Shown: positions 19,152-26,744 of the stretch, piece after piece | Layout of the letters: every line of letters begins with the position of its first letter | Numbering within the stretch: position 1 is the first letter of the stretch | NCBI RefSeq assembly: GCF_030409555.1 | Contig: NZ_JAUFPU010000004.1 | Coordinates: 189,680-253,679, forward strand | Length of the DNA stretch: 64,000 bases | Direction: 5' to 3' | Source of the DNA: Chitinimonas viridis | GTDB lineage: Bacteria > Pseudomonadota > Gammaproteobacteria > Burkholderiales > Chitinimonadaceae | The notes under the pieces: model-generated | Seen by the model: the letters and a program-made list of their open reading frames with translations, nothing else | What the model was told of the DNA's origin: nothing | The model's database searches: none | Program-made: the position numbers and the translations under genes

Positions 19152-20203
19152 AAAAGACCCTACGCGTGGTCGTGGTGGATGACTCGCCGCTCATGCGCAA
19201 GCTGCTGACCAGCATCATCAATGCCGAGCCCGATATGGAGGTCGTCGGCGCAGCGCCAGATCCGCTGGCCGCGCGCGAGCTGATCCGTACACTCTCGCCC
19301 GATGCCATCACCCTCGATATCGAGATGCCCAGGATGAATGGGCTGGATTTCCTAGACAAGCTGATGCGGCTCAAGCCCACACCGGTCATCATGATCTCTA
19401 CCCTGACCGGCGCCGGCTCCGACACCGCTTTGCGTGCCATGGAGCTCGGTGCCGTCGACTGCGTGGCCAAGCCGCGCGATCTGCAGCGGGGTTTGCGCGA
19501 AGCTGGCGAAGAGATAGTCGAAAAGCTCCGCATGGCGGCCAGCGCACGCCTGAGCCTGCGCCAGCCCAGGGCCGCAAACCTTTCCGTGGCAAAGCCCGTA
19601 CCTGCCATCGCTGGCGTCAGCAGCAATATCATGCACACCCGGCTGGTCGCCATCGGCGCCTCTACCGGTGGTACCCAAGCCTTGCAGACCGTCCTTTTGG
19701 GCTTGCCGGCCGAGATGCCACCCATCGTCGTGGTGCAGCATATGCCCCCCGCCTTTACCCAGCCATTCGCCAACCGCCTCAACGGTATCTGCGCTCTCAC
19801 CATCAAGGAAGCAGAACATGGCGAGCGCCTGCGCCCCGGCCACGTCTATATCGCGCCCGGTGACTACCACCTTGCCCTGGAACGTGAGGCCGGCCATCTC
19901 TGCTGCAGACTACTGGCCACCGAGCGGGTCAACCGGCATAGACCGGCGGTAGATGTACTGTTTCATTCCATCGCCCAACTCAGCGCCAAGCGTACTGTGG
20001 GCGTCATCCTCACCGGCATGGGTGCCGACGGCGCCCAGGGCATGCTGGCAATGAAGCAGGCAGGCGCCTACAACCTGGCACAGGATGAAGACAGTTGCGT
20101 GGTGTTTGGCATGCCCAAGGAAGCGGTGCGCGCGGGTGCAGTGGACGAAGTTCTACCGCTGGAGGCCATCGCGGCAGGCGTATTGCGGCAATTGCGGGAG
20201 TAA
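19148..20203 (+). CDS. cheB: Chemotaxis protein-glutamate methylesterase CheB
   Basis: A 351-residue response regulator that removes methyl groups from receptors. The N-terminal receiver domain is phosphorylated at Asp57 (ITLDIEMPRMNG). The C-terminal methylesterase domain has the triad Ser172 (GASTGG), His198 (VVQHMPP) and Asp294 (GMGADGAQGM). It closes the chemotaxis operon and overlaps cheD by 4 bases. Length and all key residues are normal. Confidence 0.97.
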   Translation: MKKTLRVVVVDDSPLMRKLLTSIINAEPDMEVVGAAPDPLAARELIRTLSPDAITLDIEMPRMNGLDFLDKLMRLKPTPVIMISTLTGAGSDTALRAMELGAVDCVAKPRDLQRGLREAGEEIVEKLRMAASARLSLRQPRAANLSVAKPVPAIAGVSSNIMHTRLVAIGASTGGTQALQTVLLGLPAEMPPIVVVQHMPPAFTQPFANRLNGICALTIKEAEHGERLRPGHVYIAPGDYHLALEREAGHLCCRLLATERVNRHRPAVDVLFHSIAQLSAKRTVGVILTGMGADGAQGMLAMKQAGAYNLAQDEDSCVVFGMPKEAVRAGAVDEVLPLEAIAAGVLRQLRE

Positions 20204-20232
20204 ATAGTACCAGCGATTGATATCGCCACCTT

Positions 20233-20256
20233 GCCGGCATCCTGCACCGGCTTATT
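20233..20256 (+). terminator. Possible terminator after cheB
   Basis: gccgg (20233-20237) and ccggc (20247-20251) form a 5-base stem followed by ttattt. The stem is short, so this is only a candidate. Confidence 0.4.
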
Positions 20257-20349
20257 TATACCTTCCAGATCAGTCATATAGCGAACATATACCACTCATC
20301 CTCGCACTGACTCAGCGCTAATCCTATGCCCCAGCAAGCTGTCTGCGGT

Positions 20350-20379
20350 GCGGTTTCCGACCCTAAGTCAGGAAACCGC
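20350..20379. promoter_or_regulatory. Inverted repeat upstream of the peptide-modification locus
   Basis: gcggtttcc (20350-20358) and ggaaaccgc (20371-20379) are perfect 9-base inverted arms separated by 12 bases. It lies in the 362-base gap between cheB and the first small gene and could be an operator or a terminator stem. I found no confident promoter in the rest of the gap. Confidence 0.45.
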
Positions 20380-20565
20380 CACCCCTTCATCAGTATGGAT
20401 GATGCGTCAGCGGCAAGAGGTTGCTAGTCTGAGGCATCCACAGCAGAGACAAGTTGGTTCGGCCCTGATCGCGCATGCAAGACATGAAGCGGGCAGCATG
20501 CTTCGTTCCCTTGGACAGCGCGTCAGCCGTACAGTCAAGAGACTGTGGCATTAGGAGGATGCGCA

Positions 20566-20865
20566 ATGGATGCAAGCGCCACGATTCAGGTGCTGGTTCG
20601 GGTATTGCTGGACCGTCCATATGTCGAGCTTTTTCTGCAGTCGCCGCGCACCGCCGCCGAGTCTATCGGACTCCCTTTGTCAGAGGACGACCTTGCAGTC
20701 CTCACATCATTACCTGGTGACAAGCTGATCAGCATCGCCGAGTTTTTTGGGCGACACCTTCGTGTCGACGCCATCAAACGACAACAAGGCGACATCAGGG
20801 AGCATGCATTGACGGGCACAACAGCAAAGCAGCATGAGCCGCAGGCAGCACACGCGCGGCTCTAG
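20566..20865 (+). CDS. Small RiPP-precursor-like protein (Os1348/Franean1_4349-like)
   Basis: A 99-residue protein. Its first ~70 residues follow the pattern of Os1348/Franean1_4349-type, NHLP-clan proteins: a helix with a hydrophobic register ending LLDRPYVELFL, then SPRTAAESIGLPLSEDDLAVL, then a last helix KLISIAEFFGRHL. This resemblance was judged by eye, not by a search. The tail (AIKRQQGDIREHALTG...) is polar and contains no Cys. The start is ATG at 20566, with a perfect aggagg 7 bases upstream. The gene lies 42 bases before the repeat-protein gene and heads the locus. It may be a separate precursor, or a leader-like scaffold that recruits the enzymes; both are inference. Confidence 0.78.
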   Translation: MDASATIQVLVRVLLDRPYVELFLQSPRTAAESIGLPLSEDDLAVLTSLPGDKLISIAEFFGRHLRVDAIKRQQGDIREHALTGTTAKQHEPQAAHARL

Positions 20866-20907
20866 GAACTGCTTTTATCTCTGAACTACCCCAATCGGGA
20901 GGATGAA

Positions 20908-22581
20908 ATGCAGAAATTGCTCGAAGTTCTTGAGGCCTTGACCGCCTCATCTCAGCCCGGCGGCGCACAGAAGCTACAGGACTTGGCCGCCATCCTTGAT
21001 CAGCAGCAACAGCAAGGAGGTATGCGCAAGTTACAGGATCTTGCCGCCATCCTCGATCAACAACAGCAACAGGGCTCACGCAAACTACAGGACCTGGCCG
21101 CCATACTCGACCAGCAGCAGCAACAGGGTTCCCGCAAGCTGCAAGACTTGGCGGCTTTGCTTGATCAGCAACAGCAGCAAAAGGGTATTGGCAAACTAAA
21201 GGATCTCGCCGCCATCCTCGATCAACAGCAGCAGCAAGGCGGTATGCGCAAGCTACAGGATCTCGCTGCCATCCTAGACCAACAACAGCAACAAGGCGGC
21301 ATGCGCAAACTGCAGGATCTCGCCGCCATCCTCGATCAACAACAGCAGCAAGGCGGCATGCGCAAACTGCAGGATCTCGCCGCCATCCTCGACCAACAAC
21401 AGCAACAAGGCGGTACGCGCAAGCTGGAAGACCTGGCCGCCATACTCGATCAGCAACAGCAACAAGGCACACGCAAGCTCCAAGATCTGGCGGCATTGCT
21501 TGATCAGCAACAACAGCAGAAAGGCCTGGGCAGACTGAAAGACCTTGCTGCCATCCTTGATCAGCAACAGCAACAGGGATCGCGCAAATTGCAAGACCTA
21601 GCCGCCTTGCTTGATCAACAGCAACAACAGAAGGGACTAGGCAAGCTACAGGATCTCGCCGCCATACTTGACCAACAGCAACAGCAGGGCTCCCGCAAGC
21701 TACAGGATCTGGCCGCCATTCTCGATCAGCAACAACAGCAAGGCGGCATGCGCAAGTTGCAGGATCTCGCCGCCATCCTCGATCAGCAGCAGCAACAAGG
21801 TGGCATGCGCAAGCTGCAAGACCTGGCCGCCATCCTTGATCAGCAACAGCAGCAGGGCGGCACGCGCAAACTGGAAGACCTGGCCGCCATCCTTGATCAG
21901 CAACAACAACAGGGTGGCATGCGCAAGCTGCAAGATCTGGCTGCATTGCTTGATCAGCAACAACAGCAGAAAGGCCTGGGCAAGCTGCAGGACCTGGCGG
22001 CGTTACTCGATCAACAGCAGCAGCAAAAAGGACTAGGCAAGCTGCAGGATCTGGCGGCGTTACTCGATCAACAGCAGCAGCAAAAAGGACTAGGCAAGCT
22101 GCAGGATCTGGCGGCGTTACTCGATCAACAGCAGCAGCAAAAAGGACTAGGCAAGCTGCAGGATCTGGTCGCACTGCTTGACCAGCAGCAACAACAGAAA
22201 GGCCTGGGCAAGCTCAAGGATCTGGCAGCCATTCTTGACCAGCAGCAGCAACAGGGATCCCGCAAGTTGCAGGATTTGGCTGCATTGCTGGATCAGCAGC
22301 AACAACAAGGCCTAGGCAAGCTCCAGGACTTGGCTGCGCTGCTGGATCAACAGCAACAACAAGGTGGCGCCCGCAAACTGCAAGACTTGGCCGCCTTGCT
22401 GGATCAGCAGCAACAGCAAGGACTAAGCAAACTGCAGGACTTGGCTGCGTTGCTTGATCAGCAGCAGCAACAGGGGGGTACCCGCAAGTTGCAGGACTTA
22501 TCTGCTTCACTGGATCAGCAGCCCCCCGGCGGCATGGACAGCCTCAGAAACCTGGCGGCCATCCTGGACAAGCCTCAGTAG
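20908..22581 (+). CDS. Repetitive polyglutamine protein, candidate multi-core peptide precursor
   Basis: A 557-residue protein, starting MQKLLEVLEALTASSQPGGAQ and then built of 27 units of 18-19 residues, a degenerate 28th (ending DQQPPGGMDS) and a truncated 29th (LRNLAAILDKPQ). The unit is KLQDLAA(I/L)LDQQQQQ plus a linker: GGMR, GSR, GGTR, GTR, GGAR, KGLG, KGIG, GLG or GLS. Each unit pairs an amphipathic Leu/Ala helix with an Asp followed by five Gln. There is no Cys, signal peptide or membrane segment. The start has gggagg 5 bases upstream. I do not recognise a named family. Gene order next to putative peptide-modifying enzymes suggests that it is their substrate; a structural or adhesive repeat protein is the alternative. 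Confidence 0.85.
   Translation: MQKLLEVLEALTASSQPGGAQKLQDLAAILDQQQQQGGMRKLQDLAAILDQQQQQGSRKLQDLAAILDQQQQQGSRKLQDLAALLDQQQQQKGIGKLKDLAAILDQQQQQGGMRKLQDLAAILDQQQQQGGMRKLQDLAAILDQQQQQGGMRKLQDLAAILDQQQQQGGTRKLEDLAAILDQQQQQGTRKLQDLAALLDQQQQQKGLGRLKDLAAILDQQQQQGSRKLQDLAALLDQQQQQKGLGKLQDLAAILDQQQQQGSRKLQDLAAILDQQQQQGGMRKLQDLAAILDQQQQQGGMRKLQDLAAILDQQQQQGGTRKLEDLAAILDQQQQQGGMRKLQDLAALLDQQQQQKGLGKLQDLAALLDQQQQQKGLGKLQDLAALLDQQQQQKGLGKLQDLAALLDQQQQQKGLGKLQDLVALLDQQQQQKGLGKLKDLAAILDQQQQQGSRKLQDLAALLDQQQQQGLGKLQDLAALLDQQQQQGGARKLQDLAALLDQQQQQGLSKLQDLAALLDQQQQQGGTRKLQDLSASLDQQPPGGMDSLRNLAAILDKPQ
20971..22578 (+). repeat. In-frame tandem repeat array of 54/57-base units
   Basis: Units of 57 bases (20 copies) and 54 bases (8 copies) follow each other without interruption, plus a last partial unit. 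Units 20 (22039-22095) and 21 (22096-22152) are identical, and unit 19 (21982-22038) differs by one silent base, showing recent duplication. Elsewhere, CAA and CAG are freely exchanged while five Gln are always kept. The protein pattern of units 6-10 recurs in units 14-18, which suggests an older block duplication. Confidence 0.95.
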
Positions 22582-22623
22582 CAGACTTCGCCAACACCCG
22601 ATTCTCATCGTGAGGGTTTCGCC

Positions 22624-23700
22624 ATGAGCACAGAAAACATGCCGGTTTGGCAATCCACTTTTCAGCCCGATGCGAGTCGGGCAGCGTTCGCCGCGATGCG
22701 GGAAGAACACTTCAAGCAGCGCATCGCATTGAGCCTGGAAACCTTGGGCGAGTGCGAACGTATCTGCCGTTCGGCAGGGCTACCGACAGTTGATCGCGAA
22801 TTGATGGAAAAACTGCAGGAGGACACCTCCTTCGCTGCCAGCATCTTCGATGACCCAGTATTTGCCACCTGGCTGCGCTTCCTGCACCGGGCCGCGGCAA
22901 ATGGCCGGGAGCAGGAGGTGCTGCAGCACTGCGAGAACCTGCCTGACCTGTTACTAAGGGTGCAGCAACAAGTGAGTGGGCAAGGAGAACGATATGTGCG
23001 CGGCAGCAGCATCCGCCTACAGCAATACGATATCGATCCCTATATCAAGGCAGCCACCCCGCCCACCTATGACTTCTCCCATAGCAGCCAAGACGAACTG
23101 GCTGCCGGGCACCCGCTGGGCATGCAGGCAGACTTGCTGGGCATCGCGCTGGAGCAGATAGGACGTGCCTGGCCAGAACTCAAGGAGCAGGTGCTGGATC
23201 TGGTCAAAATCATCGGCTACTTCCCCGATGCATCGTTCCGCAGTTGTTCGGCAGCACGCTACTCCGGCGTGGTGTATCTCGGCAACATGGATGAATCGGT
23301 GCTGGATATCGAAGAGTCCGTGGTACACGAAACAGGCCATCAGGTGCTGTATCGGCTTGCCGAACTCACGCCACTGACCAAGCCGGACACGCCGCTGGAG
23401 GCCAATTACGTTTTGCCCTGGTCAGGCTCCCAACGCGACTTGTTCGGCTTTCTGCACGCCTTCTACATCTATGCCTTGCTGGCGAAGTACTACTGGCGGC
23501 GGGGGCTGGAGGACCCCACTAGCGCACAGGAATGCCATCAGCGTTCGATGCTGATACTGCTGGGCTGCATGCTGGCCCTGCCCATGCTGGCATCAGAAGA
23601 ACAGCTGACCGAGCAGGGCAAGTTGCTGGTGCAGGCGCTGGGCAACGATATGGCAGCACTGCGGGAGCAGGTTTTTGGTGTCTATCGCAAGGTGCAATAA
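22624..23700 (+). CDS. HExxH-type putative peptide-modifying protein
   Basis: A 358-residue cytoplasmic protein resembling the HEXXH-motif peptide modification family (TIGR04267-like; some members are named aKG-HExxH-type peptide beta-hydroxylases). Features seen: a conserved middle region YSGVVYLGN, the motif His235-Glu-Thr-Gly-His239, then YVLPWSGSQRDLFGFLHAFY with His278 as a likely third metal ligand. The known role of the family is oxidation of side chains in ribosomal peptides. Its position 42 bases after the repeat protein makes that protein the likely substrate (inference). No signal peptide, so it is not a secreted protease even though HExxH also occurs in metallopeptidases. Confidence 0.82.
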   Translation: MSTENMPVWQSTFQPDASRAAFAAMREEHFKQRIALSLETLGECERICRSAGLPTVDRELMEKLQEDTSFAASIFDDPVFATWLRFLHRAAANGREQEVLQHCENLPDLLLRVQQQVSGQGERYVRGSSIRLQQYDIDPYIKAATPPTYDFSHSSQDELAAGHPLGMQADLLGIALEQIGRAWPELKEQVLDLVKIIGYFPDASFRSCSAARYSGVVYLGNMDESVLDIEESVVHETGHQVLYRLAELTPLTKPDTPLEANYVLPWSGSQRDLFGFLHAFYIYALLAKYYWRRGLEDPTSAQECHQRSMLILLGCMLALPMLASEEQLTEQGKLLVQALGNDMAALREQVFGVYRKVQ

Positions 23701-23753
23701 CGATTGCCTGGCCGGCTTGACGGGCTAGATTCCTTCTATCCCTGCAGGGGTTT

Positions 23754-23790
23754 GGGAGCGACGCTCATGCGGAATATGGCCGTCGCTCCC
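23754..23790 (+). promoter_or_regulatory. Intercistronic hairpin inside the accessory locus
   Basis: gggagcgacg (23754-23763) and cgtcgctccc (23781-23790) form a perfect 10-base stem with a 17-base loop. There is no T-run. It lies in the 223-base gap between the HExxH gene and the SagB-type gene, the largest gap in the locus, and could attenuate or stabilise the transcript. Confidence 0.5.
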
Positions 23791-23923
23791 TGCTGTCCTT
23801 GTCGGGCATTGCACCGTTTTGTTGGCAGTGCGTAATCCGCTGGCATGGTCTGCATCCCGCAGCCCTGCCGGTAAACGCCTTCCACTCACAAGCACATGAC
23901 AGGCTTATACGCTGGAGGCCAAG

Positions 23924-25123
23924 ATGCCAGAACAAGCAGACTTATCCGAAACGCCAGTCAACCCTGCGGTATGGCAGGCCGAACCCACTGACTTGCGCTT
24001 CTCCGATGAATTCGCCGTCGCCATGGACGGTGAGCAAATCGTGGTGAGCAACGCCAGGACCGGTGCATACCGACGATACACCAAGCAAGCCGAGCCTGTA
24101 TTGAACCAATTGATCCACTGGACCCACCTGCAGGATCTACTGCAATTTGACTTCGGCTTGGAGGATGAGGCAGAGCGCATGTCCACCTTGCTCGACATCA
24201 TGAACGGGCTGCTGGATATCGGCGTGTTGATGACCCAAAAGGTAGACTGGAGTGCCGCCCGCCTAGCCGAGCCGGGCGGTGGCTGGAAAGCGGCGATGCG
24301 CTACATCAACGACACCCGGACACGGCGAGACACCATTTATGCGGTTCCTGCCGAGTTCTATGAGGCGTTGGCGCAGAAAGCCGTACTTTACCGTCAGCCA
24401 TCTGCCTTCTATGAGCGGGTAGATGCCCCCTTCCGGCCGCTACCGGCACCACGCCGGGAAGAGAGCGAGGGTGCGACTTCGTTTACCAGCGTGATGCTCA
24501 AGCGACGCACGGCAAGGCGATACGCATCCGCACCGATTTCCGAAGCCGAACTTTCCACCCTGCTGTACTACAGCTGGGGTATGACTGACTTCGAACCCAA
24601 CCCGCTCGGCGATGTGTTCGTCCGCAAGACCTCTCCCAGCGGTGGCTCCCTGCATCCCATCGAGGTCTACCCCATCGTTCTGAATGTGGAGGGCGTTCCG
24701 CCGGGCTGCTACCACTACTCGGTACGGCGGCATGGCCTGGAAGTGCTATCGCAGGACAACCCCGCCAGCTGGATCATCGAGGCCTGCGGCGATCAGGCCT
24801 GGGTCGCAGAGGCCAGCGTGATCTTCCTTTGCACTGCTTTCCTCCCCAGAACAGCCTGGAAATACGATTACTCCCGGGTGGCGCGCGCCGTCATGTATGA
24901 AGTGGGATATACCGGCCAATCGGCCTTCCTGACCGCGACCTGGCTCGGCCTGGGTGCTTTCACCACGGCAGCCCTCAGGGACGAGATCTTCGAGGAGATG
25001 TTGGGCCTGAACCCCGCCAAGGAGCCGGTACTATCCGTTACCGGCGTAGGCCAGCTGGAACCGGATATTGCCATCCATGCCCGGCCCAGAGCCGAAAATC
25101 CCAACGGCGTGGAGGGGTCGTGA
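23924..25123 (+). CDS. SagB-type flavin-dependent peptide dehydrogenase
   Basis: A 399-residue protein. The N-terminal ~110 residues form a helical/winged-helix-like region with no clear family match. The C-terminal half is a nitroreductase-fold SagB/ThcOx domain: Arg/Lys-rich FMN-binding segment MLKRRTARRY at 191-200, the signature TSPSGGSLHPIEVY from residue 236, GCYHYSVRRHGLEVL, and the RVARAVMYEVGYTGQSAFLTATWLGLG helix. The signature is closest, by eye, to SagB-related putative peptide maturation dehydrogenases (TIGR04511-like). SagB enzymes normally oxidise azolines made by a YcaO cyclase, but no YcaO gene is seen here, so the substrate must differ or the partner is elsewhere. Start ATG with a tggagg site upstream. 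Confidence 0.87.
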   Translation: MPEQADLSETPVNPAVWQAEPTDLRFSDEFAVAMDGEQIVVSNARTGAYRRYTKQAEPVLNQLIHWTHLQDLLQFDFGLEDEAERMSTLLDIMNGLLDIGVLMTQKVDWSAARLAEPGGGWKAAMRYINDTRTRRDTIYAVPAEFYEALAQKAVLYRQPSAFYERVDAPFRPLPAPRREESEGATSFTSVMLKRRTARRYASAPISEAELSTLLYYSWGMTDFEPNPLGDVFVRKTSPSGGSLHPIEVYPIVLNVEGVPPGCYHYSVRRHGLEVLSQDNPASWIIEACGDQAWVAEASVIFLCTAFLPRTAWKYDYSRVARAVMYEVGYTGQSAFLTATWLGLGAFTTAALRDEIFEEMLGLNPAKEPVLSVTGVGQLEPDIAIHARPRAENPNGVEGS

Positions 25124-25124
25124 C

Positions 25125-25751
25125 GTGGACTCCGCCGCCGATACCGAGCTGAATGCGTGCGTCTCACTGGGCGCCCTTACCGGTACCGATCCCAAGGTAC
25201 TGAGCCCACAGGTGGACGAGGCCATGCACCAGGGCCTGAGTGCCAGCCCCTGCAAGATCCTACTTTCATCGCAGCATGGCGAGCATCAGGAGCTATTGCT
25301 GCCCGATGGCAACCCAGGGCTGGGGCTACAAGGTACCCGTTGCTACATGAACCTTGAATCCGTGGTGCCCGCGCTGACCACCTTGCTAAAACCAGCCGGA
25401 CTGCCGGCCTTCACGGTAGATCGCGTCAACGCCTATGTCTCACAGCCCGGTACCGGATCACCCACCCACTTTGACACGCGTACCGTCGTCATCGTCCAGT
25501 TGGTGGGCCGTAAATTGTGGATGGTGTCCAAAACACCTGCCATCGCGAACCCGCACCGCAACTGCGTCGCCGACCCGGCTCGTAACTGGGTGGACTACGA
25601 CGGCACTAGGCTCACCGTGCCGGATGACTTCATTTTCGTGCTGCTCAAACCCGGCGATTGGCTGCTGATCCAAAAAGCCGCCTGGCATGCCACCTACTCG
25701 AGCGCAGGCTCCATCTCCGCTACGCTGGCCGCGCCGGCCGAGGTGGACTGA
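25125..25751 (+). CDS. JmjC/cupin-like Fe(II)/2-oxoglutarate oxygenase
   Basis: A 208-residue protein with a cupin-type oxygenase core. The iron-binding motif is His115-Phe-Asp117 in SPTHFDTRTVVIVQLVGRKLW, and the distal ligand is probably His188 in LIQKAAWHATYSSAG. The GRKLWMV segment after HxD is typical of JmjC-like cupin_8 and ROXA-type hydroxylases, which hydroxylate protein side chains. Start: GTG at 25125, one base after the SagB stop, with ggagggg 7 bases upstream; an in-frame ATG at 25068 would overlap the previous gene by 56 bases. The tight spacing supports co-translation with the dehydrogenase. The exact target is unknown; the repeated Asp/Gln units are candidates. Confidence 0.78.
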   Translation: MDSAADTELNACVSLGALTGTDPKVLSPQVDEAMHQGLSASPCKILLSSQHGEHQELLLPDGNPGLGLQGTRCYMNLESVVPALTTLLKPAGLPAFTVDRVNAYVSQPGTGSPTHFDTRTVVIVQLVGRKLWMVSKTPAIANPHRNCVADPARNWVDYDGTRLTVPDDFIFVLLKPGDWLLIQKAAWHATYSSAGSISATLAAPAEVD

Positions 25752-25835
25752 TGCCCACCCCTTGCCGCCCAGCAGTTGCCCTACCGTCAGTTGCCCAACC
25801 ACCGCCAGCCCTACGGCGAACCGAGGTATCAGATC

Positions 25836-26741
25836 ATGGACTACGAAACCGCAGCATTGGGTGCCACGATGCGCTGCATGGCCCGGAAACAGGTGCGCCA
25901 GAGCCGCCTATGGGGACTGAGCGAATTGCTGGCCGGGGGTGAGCCTGACCCTAGTTTCATCGAATCCATACCACGCCAACTGGAGCGTGCCCGTCTGCTG
26001 GAACGCTACGATCTGGCACCCGTCCTGGGTGTGGACAACAATGCCAGCAGAAAGCTGTTCGAAGCCATCATCGGCACAGACGATATGCTGCCGCGGCGAT
26101 TTCTTGCGCAAGGCGAGGCCGCTGCGCGTGCCGTTGGCCGCATCGTGGTCAGCATGTCCGGCAGTGGTGAGCGATATGGAACAGGTGCCCTGGTGGGCAG
26201 CCATCTGGTAATGACCAATAACCATGTACTGGATTCCAGCGCAGTCGCCAGCAATGCCGTGATAGAACTGGGTTTCTTCGAGGGCGCTCCGCAGGCCGCC
26301 AGTACCGCATGGCAGTCGTTCAGGCTACGGCCTGACTTCTTTTTCTATACCAGCGAAGCCCTGGACTTCACCCTGGTAGGGGTTGAGGGAGAAAGCGCTA
26401 CCCGCACCACGGCCGACTATGGCTACCTGCCCCTGCTTTCCGCCAGTGGCAAGGCGCTGATCGGCGAACATGTCAATATCGTGCAGCACGCCGGCGGCCG
26501 CCCGCAGACCATCAGTATTCGAGAAAACGCGGTGGTCGATGTGTTCGACCAGTGGTTGCACTACACCACTGATACCGCACCGGGCTCATCAGGCGCGCCG
26601 GTCTTCAATGACGAATGGCAACTGGTTGCCCTGCACCATGCCGCAGTGCCGGTGGATTCAGCAGGCACTGGGCAGGTGGTGGTAAACGAGGGAATACGGA
26701 TCAGTGCCATCTGGCAGGACCTACAGGCGGCGTTCGCCTGA
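25836..26741 (+). CDS. Trypsin-like serine protease of the accessory locus
   Basis: A 301-residue protein with an N-terminal helical region (about 1-95) and a chymotrypsin-fold protease domain. The triad is His130 (MTNNHVL), Asp177 (EALDFTLVGV) and Ser252 (APGSSGAP). GTGALVGSHLVMTNNHV is the usual first barrel motif of V8/Deg-like trypsins. No signal peptide or membrane segment is seen, so it should act in the cytoplasm. Start ATG at 25836 with gagg 9 bases upstream; a TTG 60 bases earlier is possible. It is the last gene of the locus and ends 3 bases from the stop of convergent gspE. A maturation protease for the repeat protein is the simplest idea (inference). Confidence 0.83.
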   Translation: MDYETAALGATMRCMARKQVRQSRLWGLSELLAGGEPDPSFIESIPRQLERARLLERYDLAPVLGVDNNASRKLFEAIIGTDDMLPRRFLAQGEAAARAVGRIVVSMSGSGERYGTGALVGSHLVMTNNHVLDSSAVASNAVIELGFFEGAPQAASTAWQSFRLRPDFFFYTSEALDFTLVGVEGESATRTTADYGYLPLLSASGKALIGEHVNIVQHAGGRPQTISIRENAVVDVFDQWLHYTTDTAPGSSGAPVFNDEWQLVALHHAAVPVDSAGTGQVVVNEGIRISAIWQDLQAAFA

Positions 26742-26744
26742 GGC

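Noticed and set aside
20348-20554. Short plus-strand open frame (67 codons) just before the RiPP-like small gene
   Set aside because: No ribosome site, overlaps the inverted repeat at 20350-20379, and amino acid composition gives no support.
20795-22174. Long open frame of 459 codons on the minus strand across the repeat gene
   Set aside because: It is a by-product of the CAG/CAA-rich tandem repeats: the antisense frame of such a repeat has no stops. It has no start site signal and the plus strand has a perfect ribosome site and conserved units.
20908-22581. CRISPR array as explanation of the repeats
   Set aside because: The repeats are contiguous, in frame, vary at silent positions and have no spacers or cas genes nearby.
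22624-23700. HExxH protein read as a secreted zinc protease
   Set aside because: No signal peptide; the flanking segments (VVYLGN before, PWSGSQRDLFGFLHAFY after the motif) fit the peptide-modification family better.
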